This document shows, piece after piece, positions 18,141 to 28,460 of a stretch of DNA of 64,000 bases (position 1 is the first letter of the stretch; every line of letters starts with the position of its first letter). Under the pieces are notes generated by a model. That model made no database searches and was not told where the DNA came from. It saw nothing but the letters and a program-made list of their open reading frames with translations. A program made the translations under genes and the position numbers. Source of the stretch: Chamaelirium japonicum (taxonomy: Eukaryota > Streptophyta > Magnoliopsida > Liliales > Melanthiaceae); assembly GCA_947650365.1 (NCBI GenBank), contig OX393553.1, positions 67,491,716-67,555,715 of the forward strand. Direction: 5' to 3'.

Positions 18141-18492
18141 TTAAGGGTCCGTTCTTTTGGCGAGACAAAAATGGGATGGAAAAAATTAAATGCTTGAGAC
18201 ATTCATGGGCAAGGACGTTTCATAAATCAAATGCTTCATGTTTTTTTCAACTGGGCAAATCAATCTAAGTTTTTGATAGATCAAATAGATCTCGGCAAAT
18301 AATGTATTGCCCGCAATGTGCAATCAATGTCCAATCAATTTTGGTGAGACTCTAATGTACCACCAAACTAGACAAAAAAAGATCTTGAAAAACCATTTAC
18401 TCAAAACATTGGACAAAAGAACGTGACACAGTGATATTACCTGGATAAGTCAATGTCCAACCTAATTTACTCACTAAAAGAACGGACCCTTA
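18141..18492. mobile_element. MITE with GGGTCCGTTCTTTT ends
   Basis: The left end TTAAGGGTCCGTTCTTTTGG and the right end ctaaaagaacggacccttaa are inverted repeats of about 18 bases around a 350-bp non-coding, AT-rich interior. TTAA lies at both outer edges and could be either a target duplication or part of the termini. The superfamily is unsettled. Confidence 0.6.
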
Positions 18493-18983
18493 ATGGAAGC
18501 AATTATGTACAACTTAATAAAAAGGGCTAATCCAACTCATTAAACCGGATGTGATATCCTCGTACCTAGGCTAGCACAAAATATAAAAACCAATAACTTT
18601 TGATCAAGTCATCTGAATGATGTAAAATTGAATCCTAATGAAAGCTAAAGAAAAATACAATATTTCTATCAATTAAAAATCATGATTGAATGCCTCGATC
18701 CTCACGCACAGTAGTAAAATGCTTTTAGCTTTGTAGAAAAATAGTGTTGTTGTGGTAGCTATCTGCATTATGTCCCCTGGACCTAAGAGAACTCGACTCT
18801 GCTCGAGTATGGTCCTGGCTCAACGTGTTGGGGCTTTTCTAGCATCATATAGTGTAACTCCTCCTCGTAGTATGCTCATGATCCTGGACCTACAAGTGGG
18901 TCCCTTCAGGAAGTGGTATCAGTAATAGTATCTATCTCCATCACATGAAAGGTACCCTGAAGTCTCTGGTCATCTGGTGGTGG
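18493..18983. other. No recognisable gene
   Basis: Sequence flanking the CACTA insertion on the left; it continues after 24650. No coding region was identified. Confidence 0.4.
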
Positions 18984-18989
18984 CACTAC

Positions 18990-19335
18990 AAAAAAGACGT
19001 ATTTTACCGACAGTATATTCTATTACCGTCGGTAATAATCTAATTTATACCGACGGTAATAATAAATTCCGTCGATATAATAACTTTAAATTTTTAATTA
19101 GTTTTCTCATTTTAATTACAGACAGTAAAATTATTTCCATTGGCATAACAGTTTTACCGACGGACTATATTAGTTCCGTCTATATATATATACGATCATA
19201 AATATAATTATTGGTATTATAAATTATTATATATAATAATATTTGATATTATTTGTGCCGATGGATATTATATGTCCGTCGGTAGTTAATAACTTTTTAC
19301 CGACGAACATTTTATTATCCGTCGGTAAAAAGCTT
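18990..19335. repeat. CACTA left subterminal repeat array (TACCGACGG)
   Basis: At least six copies of taccgacgg or its complement, some degenerate, in alternating orientation within about 340 bases. They match the array at the right end of the element. Confidence 0.8.
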
Positions 19336-19339
19336 ATTA

Positions 19340-19560
19340 CAAAAACCCAAGAATCGATCCCCCTTTTCTCTGTGCTCTCTCGAATTTGAGCCTCTCCCTT
19401 GCCCTCCCTTGCGCCTCCGACCGACACACTTCCGGCCCCCGGCCTTCGGCTTCCCCTCCCGCGCACCTCCGGTGACTCCTCCTCCTCCTCCGGTGAGGTT
19501 CCCTCCTCCTTCTGCTCCTCCTCATCCTCCTCCCTCTCTAATTTGTTCCAATTCACACCC
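19340..19560. other. GC-rich insert inside the CACTA left arm
   Basis: A pyrimidine-rich, GC-rich stretch (gaggaggaggag/ctcctcctcc, 19370-19540) stands out from the AT-rich transposon. It may be the element's own leader or a captured host fragment. Short open frames exist on both strands but none is recognised. Confidence 0.35.
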
Positions 19561-19749
19561 TAAAGTTTGAAATGTTAGCACAACACCCCTTTTGACAACT
19601 ATTTTGTTCTAAATCGTACCCTAAAGTTTGAAATGTTAGCACAATACCTCTTTTGTGAACTACTTAATTTATAATTTGATCATTTTTATCTATGGCTGAT
19701 TTTTGGATGAATCGATTCGGAATAGAGGTGTTCGGAAAATTGTCTAAAA

Positions 19750-20460
19750 TTTTCAGAATCCCAAATGGTATTCTGATTCCAATTCCGAAACATTTGAATT
19801 TCAAAATCCAATTTCGATTCGGAATAATCAGAATTTTTTGGAATGTTACATTTTCAAAAATTATGTTTAGGTTTAGGGTTTAGGTTAGGCTTAGGTTTAG
19901 AGTTTCAGAATCCCAAATGGTATTCTGTTTCCGATTCTGAAATTTTGGAATTTCAAAATCCAATTTCGATTTGGAATTATCAGAATTTTTCAGAATGTTA
20001 CATTTTCGGAAATTAGGTTTAGGGTTAGGGTTTAGATTAGGTTTAGGTTTAGGGTTTCAGAATCCCAAATCGTAATCTGATTTCGATTCTGAAATTTTGG
20101 AATTTCAAAATCCAATTCCGATTCAGAATTATCGGAATTTTTCGGAAGGTTACATTTTCGGAAATTAGGTTTAGGGTTTAGGTTAGGTTTAGGTTGAGGG
20201 TTTCAGAATCCCAAATGATATTCTGATTCCGATTCTGAATTTTTAAAATTTCAAAATCCAATTATGATTTAGAATTATTGGAATTTTTTGGAATGTTACA
20301 TTTTCGAAAATTAGGTTTAGGTTTAGGGTTTCAAAATCACAAATGGTATTCTGATTCCGATTCCGAAATTTCAAAATTTCAATAATTCCGATTCGGAATT
20401 ATTGAAATTTTTCGGAATGTTATATTTTTGAAAATTAGGTTTAGGGTTTAGCCCAGGTTA
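19750..20460. repeat. Tandem repeat inside CACTA, about 130-150 bp unit, five copies
   Basis: The motif CAGAATCCCAAATGGTATTC recurs at about 19754, 19905, 20058, 20203 and 20331. Each copy is followed by gaaattttggaatttc/aattccgattcgg segments and ends in a run of ttaggtttagggtttagg. Unit length drifts from about 128 to 153 bp, mostly in the telomere-like run. Confidence 0.75.
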
Positions 20461-20559
20461 ATGTCAAATTTTCGCATATGACAAATTAGGTATAGGTCCT
20501 TAACTATTTTGCAATATTAGCTGCAGGACACCATAATTTGCTTTATTAGCTAAGGTGCA

Positions 20560-20740
20560 ATATTAGGTATAGGTTTAGAGTTTAGGGTTTAGGTTTAATA
20601 TTAGCTAAGGTGCAATGTTAGGTACCCATAGTTTGCTATATTTGGTTAGGTTTAGGGTTTAGGATTAGGGTTAGGTTTAGTGTTTAGTTTTAGGGTTTAG
20701 GTTAGGTTTAGGGTTTAGGGTTTATGTCAAACTTTCCTAT
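20560..20740. repeat. Degenerate telomere-like TTTAGGG run
   Basis: Several interspersed gtttagggtttagg and ggttaggtttagg blocks resemble the plant telomere repeat TTTAGGG. They are irregular and continuous with the tandem array to the left, so internal amplification is more likely than captured telomere. Confidence 0.55.
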
Positions 20741-20901
20741 ATGACTGAATTTTATTGATATCTGTTACCAAACAATAATTATGTGTTCACATCATGAATG
20801 TCATGTGATTATTATAGGCACAAGAGCTGCACGACAACTACGATCCGCTGATGAATGAGGATCTCTGGCGTTTATCTTGTAGGCCTTTGCAAGACGTAAT
20901 A

Positions 20902-21243
20902 TCATTTAATGGTTATATCGTGAACAGTTGTAGATTTCGGACAAAAGATAGTGAAAAGTCATGAAGAACACAAAATAGTGGGGTTGTCGTCAACAGTAGG
21001 CAAGAAGAATTAGGAAATATCGACTTCTACGGTGTCCTCAACGAGATTCTCGAGATTAAATTCCTTGGCCAAAATCGGATCGTATTATTCAAATGCGATT
21101 GGTATGATGTTAATAATCGCGGGGCTGGTTATAATGTCAACAAATACCGTTTTATCAGCATCAACACCGGCAAGAGATTAGATATACAATATCAAGATTC
21201 ATTCATTCTTGCCTCTCAAGCGGAGCAAATATTTTATACACCT
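20902..21243 (+). pseudogene. CACTA-associated DUF4216-type coding remnant
   Basis: The + frame starting at 20902 reads NGYIVNSCRFRTKD, one TGA stop at 20963, then RTQNSGVVV, IDFYGVLNEILEI, VLFKCDWYDV and DSFILASQAEQIFY. This order (FRFxTK, NSGV, DFYGV, LFKCDW, ASQAxQVFY) is characteristic of the DUF4216 region downstream of the TNP2 transposase in plant CACTA elements. It breaks off where the 170/181-bp satellite begins. The stop and truncation make it a pseudogene. Confidence 0.85.
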
Positions 21244-23800
21244 GAATTATCGGATGCTGATCCGATGCCGATCCGATCAAATCCAAACCAATTTCAAATA
21301 TGAAACACGCTAACTTATGATTTTTCAACGCTTAGACTCTAAATTGGTCGATCGGAGGGTAAATTGTTAAAATGTCTAATTTGAACTTGCTCGCAAGTCC
21401 AAAATACAAAAAAAATCCAGGTACAAATTGTCGGATGCTGATCCGATCGAATCCAAACTAATTTCAAATCCGAAACATGCTAACTTATGATTTTTCAATG
21501 CTTAGACTCTAAATTGGTCGATCGGAGGATAAATTTTTAAAATATCTAATTTAAATTTACTCGTAAGTCCGAAATACAAAAAAAAAATCCAAGTATGAAT
21601 TATCGGATGCAGATCCGATCGAATCCAAACTAATTTCAAATCCGAAACATACTAACTTATGATTTTTTAACGCTTAGAGTCTAAATTGGCCGATCAGAGG
21701 GTAAATTCTTAAAATGTCTAATTTGAACTTTCTCGCAAGTCCGAAATACGAAAAAAATCCAAGTACAAATTATCGGATACTGATCCGATGACAATTCGAT
21801 CGAATCCAAACCAATTTCAAATCTGAAACACGCTAACTTATGATTTTTCAACGCTTAGACTCTAAATTGGTCGATCGGAGGGTAAATTATTAAAATATCT
21901 AATTTGAACTTGCTTGCAAGTTTGAAATACGAAAAAAATCTAAGTACAAATTATCGGATGCTGATCTAATAACAATCTGATCAAATCCAAACCAATTTCA
22001 AATCCAAAACACGCTAACTTATGATTTTTCAACGCTTAGACTCTAAATTGGTTGATCAGAGAGTAAATTATTAAAATATCTAATTTAAACTTGCTCGCAA
22101 GTCTGAAATACGAAAAAAATCTAAGTACGAATTGTCAGATGTCGATCCGATGACGATCCGATCGAATCCAAACCAATTTCAAATCCGAAACACGCTAACT
22201 TATGATTTTTCAATGTTTAGACTCTAAATTGGTCGATCGGAGGGTAAATTTTTAAAATATTTAATTTGAACTTTCTTGCAAGTCCGAAATATGAAAAAAA
22301 ATCTAAGTACGAATTGTCAGATGCCGATCTGATCGAATCCAAACCAATTTTAAATCCGAAACATGCTAACTTATGATTTTTCAATGCTTAGACTCTAAAT
22401 TGGTTGATCGGAGGGTAAATTATTAAAATATCTAATTTGAATTTGCTCGCAAGTCCAAAATATAAAAAAAAATTCAAGTACGAATTATCAGATACTGATT
22501 CGATGACGATCCGATCGAATCCAAATTAATTTCAAATCCAAAACACACTAACTTATGATTTTTCAACGCTTAAACTCTAAATTAGTCGATCAGAGGGTAA
22601 ATTCTTAAAATATCTAATTTGAACTTGCTCACAAGTCCGAAATATAAAAAAAATCCAAATACGAATTATCAGATGCTGATCCGATCGAATCCAAACCAAT
22701 TTCAAATCTGAAACACGCTAACTTATGATTTTTCAATGCTTAGAGTCTAAATTGGTTGATCAGAGGGTAAATTATTAAAATATCTAATTTGAACTTTCTC
22801 ACAAGTCTTAAATATGAAAAAAAATCCAAGTACAAATTGTTGGATGCCGATCCGATCGAATTCAAACCAATTTCAAATCCGAAACATGCTAATGAATGAT
22901 TTTTCAACCCTTAGACTCTAAATTGGTCGATCTGAGGGTAAATTGTTAAAATATCTAATTTGAACTTGCTCGCAAGTCCAAAATATAAAAAAAATCCAAG
23001 TACAAATTATCGGATGCTGATCCGATCGAATCCCAACCAATTTTAAATCCGAAACACGCTAACTTATGATTGTTCAACGCTTAGACTCTAAATTGGTCGA
23101 TCGGAGGGTAAATTGTTAAAATATCTAATTTGAACTTACTCGCAAGTCCGAAATACAAAAAAAATCCAAGTACGAATTGTCGGATGCCGATTCGATGACG
23201 ATCTGATCGAATCCAAACCAATTTTAAATCCGAAACACACTAACTTATGATTTTTCAACACTTAGACTCTAAATTGGTCGATCGGAGGATAAATTCTTAA
23301 AATATCTAATTTAAACTTTTTTACAAGTTCGAAATATGAAAAAATCCAAGTATGAATTATCGGATGCCGATCCGATCGAATCCAAACCAATTTCAAATCT
23401 AAAACACGCTAACTTATGATTTTTCAATGCTTAGACTCTAAATTGGTCAATCGAAGGGTAAATTGTTAAAATATCTAATTTGAATTTGCTCGTAAGTTCA
23501 AAATATAAAAAAAATCCAAGTATGAATTATCAAATGCCGATCCGATCGAATCCAAACCAATTTCAAATCCAAAACACGCTAACTTATGATTTTTCAACGC
23601 TTAGACTCTAAATTGGTCGATCGGAGGGTAAATTCTTAAAATATCTAATTTGAACTTACTCGCAAGTCCGAAATACGAAAAAAATCTAAGTACGAATTAT
23701 CGGATGCCGATTCGATGATGATCCGATTGAATCCAAACCAATTTCAAATCCGAAACATGCTAACTTATGATTTTTCAACGCTTAGACTCTAAATTATAGG
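21244..23800. repeat. Satellite-like tandem array, 170/181-bp monomer, about 15 copies, inside CACTA
   Basis: The anchor CTTAGACTCTAAATTGGTCG recurs at about 21331, 21501, 21673, 21854, 22035, 22216, 22387, 22569, 22739, 22910, 23080, 23261, 23430, 23600 and 23781. Intervals fall into two classes, 169-172 and 181-182 bases. The long form carries an extra 10-11 bases in the gccgatgacgatccgat segment. Each unit has the same order: ccgatcgaatccaaacc, aacttatgatttttcaacg, the anchor, ggagggtaaatt, tgctcgcaagtcc. There is no coding function. Confidence 0.92.
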
Positions 23801-24234
23801 TATAAACTACTTATATATATATATATATATGTAAACTATTTTTTTTACAAATAAATGTTAATTGTAGGATCTGCAGCGTCAGGGGAAGAGAGCACCAGCG
23901 TTGGTGCCGAGCGGCGTGGGGTGGTTGAGTTAGGGCACACAGCTTTCCTTAGTTTTGAATTATGTAAAAATGATTTTATAATAAATATGTGGTAATTTTT
24001 TAGTCTTGTCTATGATTGTCTGGTATTGTGGTAATATTTGGTAATTTGTGGTAATATATGATAAATTATGGTAATATTTGATAAATTGCATGTGGTAATA
24101 TTGATTTAGTCAATTATGGTAATATTTGTGGTAATATTGTTGTAATATTTGAATATATTGTGGTATTGTTGTAAATCATAGAAATTAAATAACCAAATAT
24201 TTTAGTATTTTTTTTAAAAAAAATTCATGTTTTA

Positions 24235-24640
24235 TTACCGACGGATATTATTTGTTCCGTTGGTAATAATCTATTATTTTTAAAAAAATATTTTTCTATT
24301 GCCGACAGAAGTTAACTATCCGTCGGTAATAAACATCTTTTTGCCGATGGTAATATGTATAGCAGTCGGTTATACTCTTATATATTTTAATAAATTATTT
24401 ATATATGGCCGACAGATAGTAATATTCCGTCGGTAATATACTTATATATTACCGACGGACAATAACTTTCCGTCGGTATTAATGTTTAATACCGACGGAT
24501 ATTTATATCCGTCGCAGGTTTTTCTCGACCCCTTTTTTTCCAACAGCCTGGCAACGAAAATTTGTTCTGTCGTAATAAAATATTATCGACGAAAATCTAA
24601 TATTACCGACGAAATATATCCGTCGGTAAAAAACGTTTTT
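24235..24640. repeat. CACTA right subterminal repeat array (TACCGACGG)
   Basis: Multiple inverted and direct copies of taccgacgga / tccgtcggta lead to the right terminus at 24650. The homologous array in duplication copy 2 is at 29290-29680. Confidence 0.8.
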
Positions 24641-24650
24641 TTTTGTAGTG

Positions 24651-26448
24651 TGGATCACCTATTGGCCTTAGAAATCTGCAACTCACAAGCATCCTCCTCG
24701 GCACTGGTAGAACAATCAAATAAGATTCATATCGTTGGTAGTACACAAGGGAATAAGACCTAGTAAGAGTTTTCAAGAAAATTAATCTGATCAAATAGGC
24801 TGTGTGAGCTAATTTTTTAGCAGGAATTGGGATCACACGTGAAGCATGCATATTGGATAAAGGCCAAGGGATGTGGGTGCATGATGTTTTGCACTAACGG
24901 GCCAGCACGATTAGCAGCACAAGAGAAAATATGTAAAAAAATATGATACTTAGTGTAATTCATCATTTGATTAAAAAATTTAATACATTATTGATCATAA
25001 CAACCATCTACTTTATCAGATCTTGACATGAGCAATGAATAGATAAGTGCTCAAATGGAGTCACTACAAAGCAATTATTGATGAAACTAAAACAAACTCA
25101 TTGTTCATCACTTTTATTCTCAATTTTATGAAAGATAACTTTTTCAACTAATAAGTGTTCCGGATGATGTCAATGAGATGCATGTCATGGATGTATGTAT
25201 GTCTTAGATTTAGTACATATGATATGATGCAATGCATGTTGACCATCTATTATGCGGTGAATCACAAGGGATTATAATCTAGTGTTGCATGGATGACGTG
25301 TTGTACTGTGATCACGTCATGACTCATGGGTCCCACGCTGAGGATTTATTGATATTGAGTGGGGACCTAAAGCTGTGGAAATATTGATGTAGTCGAGTGA
25401 ATCGAAATGACAGCTGCGGCAGAATGTTGTGATAGCTCAAAAGTTGATATGCCCAAATGGGGCTGAAAGTGAAATAATACATGAGCTATCGGCTATTGAT
25501 TTAGCTCAAGAAAGTCAAAGTGTTATAACTCGATTGGTGACCAAAAATCCACAAGTGACATAGCTAGGGGAAGTGATTCAACTGGAAGGGGTGACTCGAC
25601 TAGAGATAGAGCGAAAGGTGAGGGCTCATAAAAAAAGTGCATGCATATGTTTAGGCTCCTCTGAAGATGTGGCCGAAGGTGAATGCTTTCCCACAGAATA
25701 TAGTGTCTTACCACGTTGGAGTCGTGATCGATATCATCCATCACATCCAAGACAAATATATATCTATCTAGATGAGCCTAGCGTTCAGGGTCATGAAGAA
25801 AACCTTGGATGAATGGTTCACCGAGGAGGTTCAACTCATTGGCTAGCTCGCTGCTTAAGGTGTAAACAATAAGCATCCTCCAAAATTGAAGTGGGAGAAT
25901 AGGAGCATAGTTAATCTTTTATTTGTTCCCACATGTAAGTAGATCATTCTGTCTGATATAGGGTAGATTGGTCATAGACGTGGTCGTACAAAGGACTTTC
26001 TTTAAGGTATGATGGGGAATACAACCAACTAAAAAAATGTTTTCTCAATGATTCCGGTTTGTTGATCATTGGTTGCTCTAGGATGGACTCTCTAAAATAT
26101 CGGTTTGCTGAGATTTATTACTCTGATAACAACCTGATGTAACACAATGCGTGCTAGTAAATATATGCCAAACAATGATGATTATTATAAAAATGATATC
26201 CCATAAAGTTACATTAGTCTTTGCTGAAATTTAAAATAAAAGAGAGATTTCTACCTGGTTTAAATTTAATTTCAGCATTACTACCATATTTGTTTACCCC
26301 TCGAACAAGTATCTAATCATAAATGCAAGCAAGAACTAAAAAATATACTTTTTTGAGACCAAACTTGCATTAAATAAGATTAATCACAATAATGAGTTAA
26401 ACTAAACATCCAACAATAACAAGTATTTTTGCAAGAAAGTAAAATGAT
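24651..26448. other. Unassigned duplicated sequence with LTR-like segment
   Basis: No gene is recognised. A 240-bp block at 26130-26390 matches 2201-2440 and follows actctgataacaacctgatgt, reminiscent of a minus-strand LTR start beside a degenerate primer-binding site. The short frames at 25573-25812 (+) and 25523-25750 (-) are preserved in copy 2, but this reflects recent duplication rather than selection. Confidence 0.4.
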
Positions 26449-26773
26449 TGTTAGATACCCTCACACCCAAAACCCGGGTCTTAAGGGGAGGTCCATAAAG
26501 GGTATATTTAGCGAGCGTTAGGTGTCCCCTTTATCGATGTGGGACTAACTAGTGGACTTCCTCAACACCCCCTCTCAAGCGGAGCACACGGAGCGAGGCA
26601 CAATCGAAAGGGGCCGCACTCGAAAGGAGACGATGAACCCAGCTCTGATACCATGTTAGATACCCTCACGCCCCAAAACCCGGGTCTTAAGGGGAGGTCC
26701 ACATAGGGTATATTTAGCGGGCGTTAGGTGCCTCCTTTACCAATGTGGGACTAACCGATGGACTTCCTCAACA
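26449..26773 (-). mobile_element. TRIM (terminal-repeat retrotransposon in miniature), copy 1
   Basis: A complete 325-bp element in minus orientation. Two LTRs of 119-120 bp (26449-26567 and 26654-26773) start TGTTG and end AACA on the minus strand. The minus-strand primer-binding site TGGTATCAGAGC lies directly after the 5' LTR (26653-26642), and a purine tract (gcttgagagggggtg) lies just before the 3' LTR. The 86-bp interior has no coding capacity. Flanks atgat / aggat look like a 5-bp target duplication with one mismatch. Confidence 0.88.
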
Positions 26774-28150
26774 AGGATCAAATAAGGGCAAACATGACCT
26801 TTTGGAGCCATGTGCGAGACCCGTTTATAGAGTTTTGTTATGCGTCGGGCCCCGCCTGTAGCTGGTTTTTACTTGCCCTTTTGGACTTGATGGGTGTCTC
26901 GTCATTAGTGGGCTAGGGCACCTTTTGCTGGGTTTAAACAATAATTTTTTCATAGTTTACAATATTTTTTCATGACAATGACACCAAAATATGATCTCAA
27001 ATATACAAATGACAAGATATAACAAACTACAGTAAGTTTTCTAACAACACATCCAATTGTTACTCTTTTGGACCGAATTGTTACTCATTTTGGTGCAATA
27101 GAGACATGGATGGATCTCACATATTTAAATTTATTTTCTTGACATTATAAGATCCCAAAGTGATTTAACATTCAGAAAAACTTTATAACATGGTACAATC
27201 AATTTACAAGCATTTTTTTTTTCGATCATTCCAATTGTTATTCTTGTACATTAGATTGTTACTCTTTTCTACGTGGGAGAGAATAAACATCACATGTTTG
27301 TAATATTTTCTTGCAAAACAAATAAAAAAATTATATATATTACATAAACACTCTCCAACACAAACTAAAGTCATTTTAAAAGCAAACCGTGAAAACTAAT
27401 TAATTTTTATTCTTTGTTATGGAATTCTTACTCTTTGATGTTTTGGGCTGAAACACTTATTACAATCAGAGGGCCTCATTCCCCTTCCTAAAACAAAAAA
27501 AAAATAGCATTAAGAACAAACGAATTAAATTTATGAGGTTAAATTAAATAAAATAGAGAAGAAACGTTCGAAATTAGCTCAACGCTAAATAAACCCAACA
27601 TAGTTCAAGAGCAACAAATCTTTCAACTTTTGGAAGAAGAAACCATGGATCGGAAGAAAATAAGATGGATATTAGATCCTCATTTGCCATGCAATGCACT
27701 TAACAAAATCAAAGATTCAAGTTGATGAAACTATAAATCACACATGTAAAAACCTGTTGCAATGAGTTTCGATCTTTTAGAAACCCTAAATCAAGAAAAA
27801 AAAATAAGGGGGAAATGGAAAAGATCGAAGGGAGCGCCAATGGAATGGGTTTTGACAACTTGTTTGGTGGACCTTTTGACAACTTGTTTATGCAAGCAAT
27901 TGTAGTTCTGATTGGCCCCATGTTATTTTATTTCGATCGAGACATACCTGTCTGGTTAGACCGGTGCCTGTTCAACGAACAAGAGAGACTAAGGTTCGAA
28001 GCCCGCCACAGTCACATGAGTGCAAACATTATCCTTTTTTTTCTCCTAAAACCAGCCTTGAATTAGCCCACAGCCACACAAGAACCGCATTATTACACAC
28101 CATAGCGGCTTAGGACAAATTCGGGCCGGGATTCGATCCCGCGACCTCTC
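26774..28150. other. Unassigned duplicated sequence
   Basis: AT-rich; it includes short frames such as MEKIEGSANGMGFDNLFGGP (27815, +) and direct repeats of ttttgacaacttgttt. Preservation in copy 2 is explained by duplication. No family is recognised. Confidence 0.35.
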
Positions 28151-28270
28151 CAGAGGTTAACATTGGCCTAATCGGAGACTGCAAAGTGCAAACAAGATCT
28201 CAAAACTGGAACAGCCGTGGTACTTTGCCCTCGAAGGACACTGCCGCACGCTACAAAACAAAACAAAAGG

Positions 28271-28460
28271 GTTAAATTACACTTTGCCCCCTGAAGTCTA
28301 GCTCAAAAACACTTAACCCCCCTATAATTTTAATAACTACATTTTGCTCCTTTAGTTCAGTTTTGATCAGATAAAAATTACCAAATGAGAAAATTAAGTA
28401 GTTGGCAAAAGGGCTTTTTTCCAAATTAACATTTTAAAAAATTTGTCATAATAGTCGTCG
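28271..28460. mobile_element. Left arm of Mutator-like MITE, truncated at the duplication junction
   Basis: The first 190 bases match the left arm of the complete element at 33152-33864 (gggttaaattacactttgcc...). They stop at atagtcgtc, where satellite sequence resumes. This marks the right breakpoint of the duplicated unit. Confidence 0.8.

Larger units (their letters stand above)
18984..24650 (+). mobile_element. CACTA (En/Spm-type) DNA transposon, degenerate, with target duplication
   Basis: The left end is CACTACAAAAAAGACG; the right end ends ...TTTTTTGTAGTG, its inverse complement. The insertion is flanked by the 3-bp target duplication TGG (18981-18983 and 24651-24653), diagnostic for CACTA elements. 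Subterminal regions (18990-19330 and 24235-24640) are packed with direct and inverted TACCGACGG / CCGTCGGTA motifs, the expected transposase-binding arrays. The 5667-bp interior holds a broken DUF4216-type coding remnant at 20902-21243, two tandem arrays, and a possible last exon near 23867. No transposase (TNP2) domain is intact, so it would be non-autonomous. Confidence 0.92.
23407..28460. repeat. Large tandem duplication, copy 1
   Basis: Copy 1 (about 5054 bp) runs from inside a satellite monomer to ...aatagtcgtc. Copy 2 (28461-33320) repeats it in the same order and orientation with a few per cent difference. Landmarks: gtaggatctgcagcgtcagg at 23864 and 28927; matching frames at 25573 and 30450; TRIM at 26449 and 31327; atggaaaagatcgaagg at 27815 and 32705. 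Copy 1 contains the right half of the CACTA element. Confidence 0.92.

Noticed and set aside
18141..18492. PiggyBac element because of TTAA at both ends
   Set aside because: TTAA is palindromic and may simply be part of the inverted termini; PiggyBac elements are not established in flowering plants.
20560..20740. Ancient telomere fusion site
   Set aside because: The TTTAGGG-like runs are irregular, lie inside a CACTA element and grade into a tandem repeat containing the same motif.
21244..23800. CRISPR array (regular repeats with spacers)
   Set aside because: Units are contiguous 170/181-bp monomers without unique spacers, in a plant transposon; this is a satellite-type tandem array.
25573..25812. 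79-codon frame conserved between 25573 and 30450 as evidence for a gene
   Set aside because: The whole 5 kb around it is duplicated, so conservation is not selection; the non-coding sequence is equally similar.
28130..28160. tRNA gene suggested by the B-box-like string ggattcgatcccgcgacc (also near 33030)
   Set aside because: No cloverleaf or A-box could be built around it on either strand; it may be a decayed tRNA-derived SINE part.
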